A stretch of DNA of 64,000 nt from Charina bottae (taxonomy: Eukaryota > Chordata > Lepidosauria > Squamata > Charinaidae), in the NCBI GenBank assembly GCA_023362775.1, contig JALMGJ010000004.1:77552798-77616797 (forward strand), written 5' to 3'. Position 1 is the first letter of the stretch; each line of letters begins with the position of its first letter. A program made the translations under genes and the position numbers. Below are positions 45,011-56,258 of the stretch, piece by piece. The notes beneath the pieces were generated by a model. It had not been told where the DNA came from and did not search any database. It was given only the letters and a program-made list of their open reading frames with translations.

Positions 45011-46083
45011 GCAAGTTATCTTCCAAAGTCCTACCCTAATCTTTTGGTTATTTTATCCATTGTAACTGAGTTTCAACATCCCATTTCTGTTCTACTTTCT
45101 ATTCAGCTCCACAGAATGGTATTTCTAAAGCTTATTCTGGAACAGATAGTAAGACATACACAGTAGTTTGGCCCTTTTTTGTTGAAATATGTATAAGTCA
45201 GAGCATTCTGTTCATATACCAACCATACTAGGCATTACTGAATGGGTTAAAGTTATCTTGCCCTGTTACAACTCAGTTATAAAGAAACTTGACTTCATAA
45301 CTTCAGAAAAATATATATTTATTTAAGATAAAAACAAAGGATCACCATTATGACAAGAACTTCATCGTGATTATAGATGCTAAAAGAACACAATATTTAT
45401 AATAGGATTCTTAAATCATCAATTTTATTGCCAGTCTATCAAAGTCAATGGTCCATTTCTTAACAAATTAAGTTTGAATGTCTAAAATCATATCTCCATA
45501 CATTATCCATGAATGAGGCTTTTTTAATAAAATATAATTGTTGATTTCTTCTAACAAGTTTGTCAGTCAGAAATGCAATGAGTTTACCTTTCTAATGTGA
45601 AATTAAATTAAATTCCTTTAATTTACTTAAAACTCTTCTTTACACTAAGGATAAGTACAAGTTTAATTTGAGCAAAGTCTCACTGAGAATTATAAGAACA
45701 ACCTGTTTTCAATTCACAGGCAGAACTGAATCATCTAAAATAATATATAATAATAAACAAGATCATAATTTTCACAACCAACTCTTAGTTTGAGTAGGAA
45801 ACAAAGCTTATGAAAGTATAATCGTATTCCTAGATTAAGTCAATGAACTAGAGAACAAAAACAGACAGTTGTGAGAAATAAATAAAATAAGAATGGGTAG
45901 CTCACACTATAATAGAAACAAGAACTGAATCAACCTGTTGCTGAATTAAGAGCTAAAATAAAACAGTAGGAACCAGTGTTTAGGAATGTTAAAACGTATA
46001 TTGTTTTAACCTCTTTAATGATTACATAAGTCTGTAAGCCACTCAGAGCAGGCTATGATTGAAGCATCATATTAGTCCAGTAA

Positions 46084-46084
<1 letters not shown>
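45011..46084. other. Unassigned noncoding DNA
   Basis: AT-rich, nothing recognised. Confidence 0.5.

Positions 46085-46120
<36 letters not shown>
46085..46120. repeat. (AAT)n microsatellite
   Basis: About 12 units, just upstream of the R4-like fragment. Confidence 0.95.
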
Positions 46121-46121
<1 letters not shown>

Positions 46122-46149
46122 ACAAACTTAAAATATTGTGTGATTTCTG

Positions 46150-46570
46150 AATACAAACTGATAAAGTCTTGGTGCATAACACACCAGATTTAACTGTAGT
46201 TGAAAAGGAGAAAGTGTGGATAATTGATGTGGCAATACCAGGGGATAATAGAATACAAGACAAAAAATTGGAGAGGATCGCAAAGGAACAAGATGTGAAA
46301 ATCAAAGTTGAAAGATTATGGCATAAACTGGCCATGGTGGTCCCAGTGGTTATTGGCACACTGGGTGCCATACCAAAAAGCCTTGGACGGCACTTAGAAA
46401 ATCTGTGCATTGACAAAATTTCCATCTGTCAATTACAAAAGGCCACACTGCTTGGATCCTTACATATACTACACTGATACATTATGACGTCTTAGGTTCT
46501 TGGGAAGAACTCAATGTGAATGAAGGCCAACACCAGCTACAGAACTGGCAGCTGTGATTTCACATTGTTA
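46150..46570 (+). pseudogene. R4-like LINE, C-terminal end of ORF
   Basis: The 102-codon frame 46169-46477 reads VVEKEKVWIIDVAIPGDNRI, then VKIKVERLWHKLAMVVPVV and GAIPKSLGRHLENL. This is the pattern of the C-terminal restriction-like-endonuclease region of R4/Dong-type LINEs (the D-V-A-I-P segment and the final IPKSL block). A short 3' UTR follows (GAAGAACTC near 46504). 5'-truncated; no target duplication identified. Confidence 0.72.
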
Positions 46571-46614
46571 TGTATATAACAATAATGTTAACAGAATATT
46601 ATATTCTTTCCCTC

Positions 46615-47150
46615 CAAAGGAACAGTATCTCATCATGGTGGAGGGACCTGCATGTTCTAGTGATGCTAACGGCTATGCTGAACAGGTGCAGCCATATCAG
46701 ACAGGTCTTAGCTGAAGAGTTGGACTAAATCTGGTCAAAAAACCCATTAAATATGGTGAGAATATGCAATTCAAATTTCATACCAGATCGACTATTGCCC
46801 GGATTAACAGGAGTCACGTTGGATGCTATGGCTCCTGAGCATTCATCAAAAAATGTGCTACGGGGCTCAGCTCCCTCTGCTAGGAAACCAGGGCATGGAA
46901 CTGACAGGCTACTGGAAGGCAATCGGAAGCAAAGAATTTGGTCAAAGGTAAAAGAAACTATTCAGTTATGGAATGTTTCTACCAATTGGAACCATTGAAA
47001 TGCAGATTTCAAAAGCAAATGTACCAGCTTTGGAAAGAAAGACATCCAGATTTAGAGGTTAATGACCAAAAGCACACAAGTTCTTTACCAAAGCTGAATT
47101 GGGAACAACTGAAAAACAAGCAACTCGAAATCTACATGCATTTCATGTAC
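46615..47150 (+). pseudogene. Possible R4-like LINE 5' part
   Basis: CTCATCATGGTGGAGGGACC (46628-46647) begins a 5'-UTR-like stretch. It is followed by two frames (46753-46998, 46938-47198), the second with CRFQKQMYQLWKERHPDLEVNDQK, a pre-RT segment typical of R4-type proteins. It lies downstream of a fragment representing the other end of the same kind of element, so the order is reversed relative to an intact copy. Assignment is tentative. Confidence 0.5.
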
Positions 47151-47199
47151 ATAGGTCATTTTTATGGTTTACAAGTCTTATTTTTTTTAAAAAAATAGA

Positions 47200-49020
47200 T
47201 AATTTTGGCGTTCAAATAACATGGTGAAAATGTACAATCAATCTTATTACTGTATAGGACCCACCAAAATATTCATGAGTTAAATCCTATTTTGAATACT
47301 TATCTGAGGGTTACATGAGGAATGTAATAAACCTTTTTTTGTTATAGTTCCTCTGAATTTTCAGCCTTACCTTTTTCTACCTAATTTTATTTGCAGAAAT
47401 TCATGAGCTTTTAGATGTGAGGTGAAACAATTCTTTAAAAATGGACTTTTGAAAATTAAGGATGGTTGGTCTTCTCATTTGGTATATATTTGCATAAATA
47501 TTTTAAATGGTTTTTCATCTTTTGGCATTTTATGTGCTTTTCAGCAGTCAGCTTGATCCAATTAGGAACATTCAGCCAGGCCCTATAACGGGGATCAGAG
47601 TGTGCAACACTGAGTAACTGCATCCGGAATTAGGTGAATGGTTCCCAAAGCTGAATAAATTACACATGCAGCCGTGATAAGAAATTGGGGGTTCAAGGAA
47701 CAATGCAATCATGGGAAAGGACAGCTTGCTGTGTTTTGTTGCCCAAGAATGAAACAAAACATGAATGGTGTGAATAAAGTGGTTTTGAGAGGACTGAAAG
47801 TAATCTCCATGCAGATGTCTGTACTTGTTAATTCTAACAACTTCTGAATACAGGATGCTACGTGAACAGACATTAGAATGACTTTCTCCAATAGGAAGAA
47901 TTGAACTCCATATTTATTTACTGTATGCTTTTCACTCTTAGTAAAACTCAAATATACTAGTAGAAGTGCAATAAAAATATACTATTACCAAGTGTCCTCA
48001 TTTCTGGTTGATGCCATGGATGAATTTAATTCTAGTCCAAGGATTGAAACTGATGGGTGCCAGCTGGAAGAGGCAAAACTATCAGTGTCCTAGGTTGGAC
48101 CCTGTTGAAATTCCTCTGATGGATCCAAAACTTTCTCCTTTTCCCCCTTGTCTTATCTTGATATTTACAGGAAAACCTATGTTTGCTTATATTGTTATAG
48201 AGAATGAGGGAAAAGCATGTGTGAGAGATCCATCACAGTGGTTTTTTTTTTTTTTTTTTTTACTTTCAGGCATACAGTATCTGCTTTCCTTCCTGGCGAG
48301 ATGGGCACAACGGTAAACAAAATACTGAGCTTCAGCCACTTATCTTTATTTTCTATCTTCTTTGATAACACACTGCTTGATACTGCAGAAAAGCCCAGTA
48401 GCGTGTGCTATTTAATAGCTAATACACTTAATTGAAAATAAGTTTTAATCAGAAAATTAGAAGTGACACACAATTATACTAAACTAAAAGCTCCAAAGTT
48501 ACACTGTTTAATTAGTGTTGCTTACTTTTATTCTGATTCTGCTATAGGCCTACCGAAAGTGCAAGGTACAAGATATGAAAATTAATATAAACATAAGGCA
48601 AATTATAATTTAAAATAAAAATCACAACTCTGAAGCAATGGTAACTATATTAATACCAGATGCACTTTATCTTCTACAATAAAAAGTTTTTGTTTAACCT
48701 ATTGCTAACATACAGTAGCAAAGATAAAACTACTGGTAGATAACTAGCTTAATGTTCAGATTTTGGATAAGTGTGTTTAAGCCACCAGTTATGCAGTAGA
48801 AACTTTTAACCAATGTCTTCAGAAGTAAGAGTATTTTATGAACTGGCTTCTACTCTATATTCTCTACAGAAAGGATACTAGATACTATAGCAAAAATCAA
48901 TCAGGGTTCATCCTGGCATGCAGCACTGTGATAGCACCTGTTTCAGGTGTGCTAGGTTACCTGAAGGTAGAAGCTAGTGTCTGAATAGTCAGTCACAGTA
49001 TCAAATGACAAAAAAAAATT
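47200..49020. other. Unassigned noncoding DNA
   Basis: No gene. A T-run of 22 is at 48241-48262. The stretch 47540-47900 is less AT-rich and without repeat signatures. Confidence 0.5.
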
Positions 49021-49027
49021 CTAAGTA

Positions 49028-49324
49028 AAATAAAATAATATAATATAATATAATATAATATAATATAATATAATATAATATAAATAATAAATAAAATAAA
49101 ATAAAATAAAATAAAATAAAATAAAATAAAATAAAATAAAATAAAAAATAAAAATAAAATAATAAAATAAAATAAATAAAATAAAATAAAATAAAATAAA
49201 ATAAAATAAAATAAAATAAAAAAATAAAATAAAATAAAATAAATAAAATAAAATAAAATAAAATAAAATAAAATAAAATAAAATAAAATAAAATAAAATA
49301 AAATAAATAAAATAAAATAAAATA
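49028..49324. repeat. (AATAT)n then (AAAAT)n pentanucleotide array
   Basis: About 300 bp. The left 55 bp is AATAT-type and the rest mainly AAAAT with occasional 4-base units. The long Phe/Ile/Leu/Tyr-rich minus-strand frames through it are artefacts of a 5-bp repeat, which cycles all frames without stops. Confidence 0.97.
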
Positions 49325-49360
49325 CAAAGAAAAAAGAGATAGAAAAAAGAAAAAGAACAG

Positions 49361-51280
49361 GGGGGGCTTCCTGTGGAAAATGGCCGACTGAACAACTTTG
49401 CCTGTGAGCTCCATGGGCAGAGCTGGCTGCGTGTGGGTTTTTTTTTTGGGCACAGACTGGTTTTTCTGTAGCCCAAGTGTTTTTCCAGATTAAGGAAAAC
49501 ACTAAGAATCGACCCATTTGTCCTCCAGACAGTGAGTTGCAGCCAGGAGACCGTAGACAGAGTCTGCGATCGAGCGGTAAGACTACACTGGGAGGCTGGG
49601 ATTTAATCATGTCTGACCCATGCTTGCATTCCCTTATTACAGGGGACTAAGTTGTTGCCTTTCCACATCTTAAACACCTAATTTGTTTTTAAGTTTTATA
49701 TCTTAAGAGAAGCTTTTGGCAGTAAGAAGAAGTGGAATCTCTTGGTGATTATACTTATTTTCGGAGCTTTTTAATTATAAAAAAAAAGTTTTGGCTTTCT
49801 TCCCCACCTGGGAATTTAAAGTAATACGGTAATACTGCCTTTCTGTTTTCTATATTTCTGGCTAAATTCCAAGGACAAAGTGTTTTTCTCTCTTCATGTA
49901 TCTATTATTATAAATTGCACTTTCCGTTTACATTTTTTTTAGTGCCTGTCTGAATATGTTCTTTGGCTAATTTCTGTTTACTTTTTCTCTATCTGCCTGA
50001 AATATTTTCTTTGGTTAATTTTGGATTAATTAATTAACCTCTATCTTTGTGAGTTAACTTTTTAGTTTTTTTTTTTTAATTTACTGTTAGAATAATGGAA
50101 GAGTTTAAAGAAGATCTAAGAAAATTACGTTGTCAGCAAAAAAATATCCTCTTAAAGGGCTGTAAAATCATCATACAGACTATTTGGGACGTTAGAGATG
50201 AGATCTTGGTCAAAATGGAACAATTATGTGAAAATACTATGATTAAAGAAGAAGAAGATACGAGAAAAGATGGTGTTTATGTTGTTGTGGGTGAAAATGA
50301 AAAACTCTCGGCTGAGAATTCTGGACTGATGTTTATGGGATTAAAGTGGTGGAAATGTTATGTCTATTTCAGTCACTGTTTTGAGAAAGTAAAGTGTTCT
50401 GTATGAGTTTTTTTTCTCTTTTGCTGGAAATTTTGTATTCTCTGAAGCCATTGTAGATCTCTATAAAAAGAAAAAAACTGCCGTTGGTGTGGTCTTGAAA
50501 TGTTTGAATGCCCTAGTATATTTTGAGGAGGGGTAAAAAATTAAGAATATTTAATTGGACTGATAAAGAGGTTAATCTGATTTACAGGATTTTTGATTTC
50601 TAAGACCTAAAAGATATTTTTTATTTTGACAATATTTTACATTGTTTTTTAAATATAACTAGGGTTAAGATAGTTAATTATGTAAGTAGATAAATTAAAA
50701 AAAATTAAGAATATATAATTGGATTGACAGAGAGATTAATATGATTGTTTTATAGGGTTATAGATTTGTAAAACTTAAAGGATATTGATAGATATAATGT
50801 TTTATATTGTTTTAGAGATCCAATAGAGTTAAGATTGTTTATTATAAAGGCAGAAAATTTATTTGTTTTTATAATTCGATGTGTGTTGTGTAGACAGAAG
50901 TATATAGAACAGTAATAGAAGGGGGGAAATTATTAAATGGATTATTTTTTAAAAAGGAAGGGATTGAAGTAAAAAATTAAATATATGCATGTATATATTT
51001 TATGTAAGGGGGAAGGAGCAAATTTATTGGAGATTTATATATTGGAAGGATTTATAGAAATAATGTGATTATGGTTTGACTTAGAGGAAGGATTTGTTTA
51101 TGGAAATTGCTGTATATTCTTGCTGTGAAAAGCAGGAAGCTACCTGTGTATATGTAACTTTCTAGAAGTTTTTTCTTTTTTGTTTTCTGCACTTTTAAAG
51201 TTTTTCTTTTTGTATGTAGTGTTTTTTCTTTTTTGTAGTTTTTTATCTTTGTTCAAAAAAATAATAAAAATCTTATAAAA
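49361..51280 (+). mobile_element. L1-dependent non-autonomous element, copy 2
   Basis: It has the same structure as copy 1: start GGCTTCCTGTGG (after extra G), 5' UTR, one short frame, matching 3' UTR and A-rich tail. The target duplication is an A-rich string ending AAGAACAG (about 49347-49360 and 51281-51295, with one A of length difference). It inserted at the end of the pentanucleotide array, whose A-rich strand suits L1-type priming. Confidence 0.85.
50095..50406 (+). CDS. Short ORF of L1-dependent element, copy 2
   Basis: 103 codons, starting MEEFKEDLRKLRCQQ at the same place as in copy 1. The N-terminal ~85 residues align with copy 1 throughout. Then about 20 residues (the 'RTARGTAKR' part) are missing and the frame ends early at the equivalent of the CYDYFNQC block (CYVYFSHC). 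Function unknown. Confidence 0.5.
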   Translation: MEEFKEDLRKLRCQQKNILLKGCKIIIQTIWDVRDEILVKMEQLCENTMIKEEEDTRKDGVYVVVGENEKLSAENSGLMFMGLKWWKCYVYFSHCFEKVKCSV

Positions 51281-51315
51281 AAGAAAAAAGAACAGAAAAG
51301 AACAGAAAACATGAG

Positions 51316-51337
51316 TGTGTGTGTGTGTGTGTGTGTA

Positions 51338-51393
<56 letters not shown>

Positions 51394-51398
51394 TACAC

Positions 51399-51431
<33 letters not shown>

Positions 51432-51475
51432 TATATATATATATATACACACACACACATACACACACACATACT
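51316..51475. repeat. (GT)n(AT)n(CA)n compound microsatellite
   Basis: GT runs lead through ATATAT into CA runs, then again AT and CA. GT and CA parts are mutually complementary, so the tract is a quasi-palindrome about 160 bp long. Several Cys/Val/Thr/His-rich frames on both strands are artefacts. Confidence 0.97.
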
Positions 51476-52714
51476 AAAGAAATTCCGATTCTCTCCTTTC
51501 ACTTTCACTATACCTTTCTTCTCCCATTCCTCTTCCCTGCAATAAATCTGCATATGCTACTTAGTTATTAGTTGCGTATATTGTGCCAATTCTTTATCAG
51601 CCCTAGGAAGAAGGCAACGGCAATCCATTTCTGAAAATGTTGCCAGAAAAGCGTCTGTTTATTTTTTGAAGGCAAAAAATAGATAGTAAAAAATATAAAT
51701 TAACATTTCCTTGCCGCATTCGCAAATTCCTAGACCTCCTTGAAAATGCTGTCCTAGCATCCTGCTGAATGGAGTCGGTGGTGGCACAAATGGGCTGAGA
51801 GGGAAAAGCAAGATCAGGGAAAAGAGGGCAACTAATCCTCTTGTACTCCTCCCTGAAGGTGCTTTCAAACAATTTTCTGTTATTATATGTTTTTCCCTTA
51901 GATATCCTTTTAACTACAGTCTGCCCCACTTAACATTTTCTCCTGAAGCTTGAGAGAGAATTGGAGACTCTCTGTTGGTTGACAGAAATAGAAAAGTGAA
52001 AAAGTCATCTTCTACCCATTATGCAGGCACATATTTGGATCCAGCCTCACATTCTACTGAAGCAGAATTTCCATTCCTTTTCATTCCTTACTTCTCTTCT
52101 GTTTTATCATTCTATTTTCTCATTGTTTAAACTATGAATGCAAAGGAATATAATGTTATTTTTCTTTTCCAGCTGTTAGCAAAAAATAGAAAGGTAAATC
52201 TTTAAGATGCCACAAAAAGTTTTGTTATTTTACCTTTGTTATATGGAAAAACCTAAAATAATGCTATGGAAGTCTTAGTATTTAAAATTTCAAAATATTA
52301 AACTTTATTACTCAAACACTGCAATTCTTGTAAAGATAAGTGAACCTACCATATCAAATAATTTCCTAACACCTGATATGCTCTTTTAAAGAGCATAACA
52401 GGGAATTTTCTTTAGACTTGACACACAGTATATTTCAGTATTTGAAATTGTCAGATGGATCAATATTTTTCATTCAAGTCATAAAAACTATTTAGTTAAG
52501 AGTTTTTCAGTATTTCAAGTTTCCCCACACCCCACTAATTACTGGGCTATTGACTTGAATAGAAAAATAAAATGGATAAAAACATTTGCACTGCTAAAGG
52601 ATACTGTAAGAAGAGAGTGTGTATAGAGCAATATCCAGTGAACATTATGCCCTTGGGCTTTTCAAGCAGGTAGATAACTCACAAGTTTCCTTATAAATAT
52701 AAAGTTTATATAAA
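51476..52714. other. Unassigned noncoding DNA
   Basis: About 51605-51650 resembles a short BovB-related stretch (GGCAACGGCAATCC), too small to call. No gene. Confidence 0.45.
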
Positions 52715-52801
52715 TTAATATAATATAAATTAATATAATAATATAATATAATATAATATAATATAATATAATATAATATAATATAATATAATATAATATA
52801 A
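52715..52801. repeat. (AATAT)n microsatellite
   Basis: About 15 pentanucleotide units, of the same type as the left part of the array at 49 kb. Confidence 0.95.
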
Positions 52802-53524
52802 GGCTTTAAGTCTTTTGGTAATATTACTTGGTAACAAAATGAGGAGGTAGAATTAATTGGAATACCCTTTAATCCAAAACTTTACCTACTTTTATTTCAT
52901 AAAGCACAGGATCACCACTGAAACTTCTGCACTGAATAGAAAAACACTGACAAAATATAAATTTTAAAGGTTAATAAATATTTTGTTTGAAAGGAAAGGT
53001 ATGGATTTTTAGAACACTGATAAAATGAAAAAATAAACTTAAAAATATTAGAAAGCTCATACTTTTTCCAAGTTTCTCAAATAACATTCCCTTTAACTAT
53101 ATTATTTATTATGAACTTGATTAAGATTACCTAAAATGGCATAGTGAGCTCTCAAAGGAACCATGAGAAATAAACTTTCTCCCAAGTTTTCAGAAAATCA
53201 GGTTAATCAAGCTGGTACTGATAAATCTTTCAAACTGTAAGTTAAAAATACAAGAGCTTAATTATTCAACTTCCTTCTGATTAAAATCAGTACAAACTTA
53301 GTAGAAATTTAGCAGTTTAATTTCTGTTATAGTTCAGATCTGCTAATAACATTTGGGATACCCTGTATCTTATAGAAGAAAATAAAATACCTTGTATATA
53401 TTAATTGTAATGAGTGGTCTCTTTCTCCTTGCCAATCTCTCCATTTTGAATTAAGCTGGCTAAATCTTTCCATCAGAATTTAATCTCTGAAATTTTGGTC
53501 CATTTCTGCTATAATATTTTGTTT
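52802..53524. other. Unassigned noncoding DNA
   Basis: AT-rich, nothing recognised. Confidence 0.5.
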
Positions 53525-53725
53525 GTTGTTTATTCATTCAGTCACTTCCAACTCTTTGTGACTTCATGGACCAGCCCACGCCAGAGCTTCCTCTTGGCCG
53601 TTGCCATCCCCAGCTCCCCCATGGTCGAGTCCATCACCTCCAGAATATCATCCATCCATCTTGCCCTTGGTTGGCCCCTCTTCCTTTTGCCTTCCACTTT
53701 CCCTAGCATCAGCTTCTTCTCCAGG

Positions 53726-53911
53726 TGTCGATGAAGGTTCTCAGTCATCCAGGTGGAACAGTCTGTGGCTTGAATCATGTCAACTGGATTTCTATTTTCT
53801 CAGTAGAAACGTTTCACTCCTTATTCAAGGACTGAAGAAGCTCCTTGGATAAGGAGTGAAACGTTTCTACTGAGAAAATAGAAATCCAGTTGAAATGATT
53901 CAAGCCACAGA
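53726..53911. mobile_element. PLE fold-back insertion in BovB
   Basis: 186 bp between copies of the 13-bp repeat CTTCTTCTCCAGG (53713-53725 and 53912-53924), interrupting BovB C-terminal sequence. The insert is two inverted copies of the PLE-2 3' segment meeting near 53830: the left arm reads the same way as 13095-13200, and the right arm is its complement. The left arm breaks off inside the ribozyme stem II, the right arm continues through it. No coding sequence. Confidence 0.88.
53829..53868 (+). ncRNA. Hammerhead-ribozyme-like motif in PLE fold-back
   Basis: Right arm, plus strand: CTGAAGA (53832-53838), stem II CTCCTT (53841-53846) with AAGGAG (53851-53856), GAAAC (53858-53862), GTT (53863-53865), and GGA/TCT as a weak stem I. 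The core is the same as at 13181-13220. The left arm has only the GAAAC side. Confidence 0.68.
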
Positions 53912-55723
53912 CTTCTTCTCCAGGGTATCCTGTCTTCTCATTATGTGGCTAAAGTACTTCAGTTTTGCTTTTAATATCATTCCCTCAAGTGAGCAGTCTG
54001 GCTTTATTTCCTGGAGTATGGATTGGTTTGATCTTCTTGCAGTTTAAGGCACCCTCAGAATTTTCCTCCAACACCACAGTTCAAAAGGATCTATCCTCCT
54101 TCGCTAAGCCTTCCTCATGGTCCAGCTCTTGCAGCCATAGGTTACTACGGGGAATACCATTGCTTTAACTATGCGGACCTTTGTTGTCAGTGTGATGTCT
54201 CTGCTCTTAACTATTTTATCAAGATTTGTCATTGCTCTCCTACCAAGAAGTAGACATGTTCTGATTTCCTGGCTGTAGTCAGCATCTGTAGTAATCTTTG
54301 CGCCTAGAAATACGAAGTCTGTCACTGCCTCCACGTTTTCTCCCTCTATTTGCCAGTTATCAGTCAAGCTGGTTGCCATAATCTTGGTTTTTTTGAGGTT
54401 TAACGTTTGCACTTTCTTCTTTCACCTTCATAATAAGGCTCCTCAGCTCCTCGCTTTCAGCCATCAAAATGGTATCATCTGCACATCAGAGATTAATGTT
54501 TCTTCCAGCAATTTTAACATTTTAACTTTTTAACTCTTTTTTAATTTTAACTCCAGCCTTGGATTCATCAAGCCCAGCACGTCACATGATGTGTTCTGCA
54601 TACAAGTTGAATAGGTAGGGTGAGAGTATACAGCCCTGCCGTACTCCTTTCCCAATCTTAAACCAGTCCGTTGTTCTGTGCTCTGTTCTTACCGTTGCTA
54701 CTTGGTCATTATACAGATTCCTCAGGAGGCAGACAAGATGACTTGGTATCCCCATACCACCAAGAACTTCCCATAATTTGTTATGATCGACACAGTCAAA
54801 GGCTTTAGAATAGTCAATAAAACAGAAATAGGTGTTTTTCTGAAACTCCCTGGCTTTCTCCATTATCCAGCGGATATTGGCAATTTGTTTTCTAGTTCCT
54901 CTGCCTTTTCTAAACCCAGCTTGTACATCTGGCAATTCTCGCTCCATGAATTGCTGGAGTCTACCTTGCAAGATCTTGAGCATTACCTTACTAGCATGTG
55001 AAATAAGTACCACTGTTTGATAGTTTGAACATTCTTTTTTTTTAATATAATTTTATTAGTTTTCAACAAAGATAAAAACTACAAAAAAAAAAGAACTACA
55101 AAACAAGAGAAAAAACTAAAAAAGTGTAAAACACAGAAAAAAAGGAGTTTGAGATTACATACAAAAGTGACTTCCAACTTTCAACAGCAAAAACATACAG
55201 CAAATTCCATAGTCAAACACTTCATTTCTATAAATCCTTCCGTTGACACATGCAAATCACTAATACAATTGCTCCTTCCCCTTATATAAAAAGATATACT
55301 GTATATATATTTAGATATATATCTAAATCAATTTCCCTCCCCCTTAAAATATCATCCATTTAATTACTTCCTTCCTACCACTATTCTATATATTTCCGTC
55401 CACTATAATAAAAATCAAATTATAAAATCATGTAAATTATCTATTTTCATAATCAATAATACTACAACAGATTTAAATCTATTAAATTTAAAAGCCAAAT
55501 ATTATTATATCTTATCGGTACTTTTTTTAGTCATACGAATCAAAAATCCTGTAAGTCCATCCATTTACACATTTAATTTTTTTTAACCCTCCTCAAAATA
55601 TACCAGGGCATATCTCCCTATTATACATAAGGCAATTTTTTTACAGAAGTCAAACAGCCCCACTGCCACCTTCAAACACTGAAACTTCTCAGCAAAAGAA
55701 AGACTCCCACACAACATATTTTC

Positions 55724-56047
55724 TTATTTCCCATAACACTGATTCAAATAGTCGTAACATTGCCCCAACAGAGTAACTCCCCGTACAAGCTTAAATTCAG
55801 ACTGTTGCTTTAACTCCCTAAGTACCAAATCACAATCCTCCCCTAGCATTACTTTAATCTCACTAACATAAAATTCCTCATCTTTTTCAAAATCTTCCAT
55901 TATAAGAATTTCATCCAAATGACACAGTTCAGCAACAAACTCTTCTCCGATGGCCCAAACACTCTGCATAATATCTTGACAACACTTTGAATAAATCTCT
56001 TTTATATCTTGATGAAGTTCTAAGAAGTCTTCTTTAAAATCTTCCAT
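55724..56047 (-). CDS. Short ORF of L1-dependent element, copy 3
   Basis: 107 codons, MEDFKEDFLELHQDI..., ending CYDYLNQCYGK and stop. In copy 1 the frame continues past this block for 33 residues. N-terminal and C-terminal blocks are kept while the middle differs from copy 1, which is the pattern expected if the protein, and not just the DNA, was under constraint. Function unknown. Confidence 0.5.
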   Translation of the reverse strand: MEDFKEDFLELHQDIKEIYSKCCQDIMQSVWAIGEEFVAELCHLDEILIMEDFEKDEEFYVSEIKVMLGEDCDLVLRELKQQSEFKLVRGVTLLGQCYDYLNQCYGK

Positions 56048-56074
56048 AGTTCAAACAGTAGATTATGGTGCCCC

Positions 56075-56258
56075 CTAGTAGGTACCACTTCGGTGGGTAG
56101 GTAACAGCGTTCCACGTGCGTCATGCGGCCACATGACCGTGGAAGCGTTTTCGGACAGCGCTGGCTCTTCGGTTAACAAACGGAGATGAGCACCGGCCCC
56201 TAGAGTCGGACACGACTGCACAAATGTGCAGGGGGAACCTTTACCTTTACCTTAGTAA
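56075..56258 (-). mobile_element. Squamate SINE fragment
   Basis: On the minus strand it begins AAGGTAAAGGTAAAGGTTCC and contains CGTGTCCGACTCTAGGGG, GAAGAGCCAGCGCTGTCCG and GGTCATGTGGCCGCATGAC. I recognise this as the head of a widespread squamate SINE. The tRNA-like B-box end is missing (truncation near 56075). It sits in the 5' UTR of the L1-dependent element just before the short ORF. Confidence 0.75.

Larger units (their letters stand above)
53542..55018 (-). pseudogene. BovB RT palm, thumb and C-terminus
   Basis: The frame resumes at the insertion edge with ISHASKVMLKILQGRLQQF, QAGFRKGRGTRKQIANIRW, motif A (FIDYSKAFDCVD) and QGCILSPYLF, then stops at TGA (complement 54582-54584). In the same frame come a TAA (54522-54524) and a TGA (54486-54488) just before the ADD catalytic loop, exactly as in the 17.7-kb copy. 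The thumb (54104-54412) is open, then the C-terminus is cut by the PLE fold-back and resumes at 53542-53712 (EKKLMLGKVEGKRKRG). Confidence 0.9.

Noticed and set aside
48993..49610. 150-205-codon Phe/Ile/Leu-rich minus-strand frames resembling a membrane protein
   Set aside because: They are produced by the (AAAAT)n array. A five-base repeat cycles all frames and its complement lacks stops.
51140..51571. Cys/Val- and His/Thr-rich frames on both strands
   Set aside because: They come from GT/CA microsatellites.
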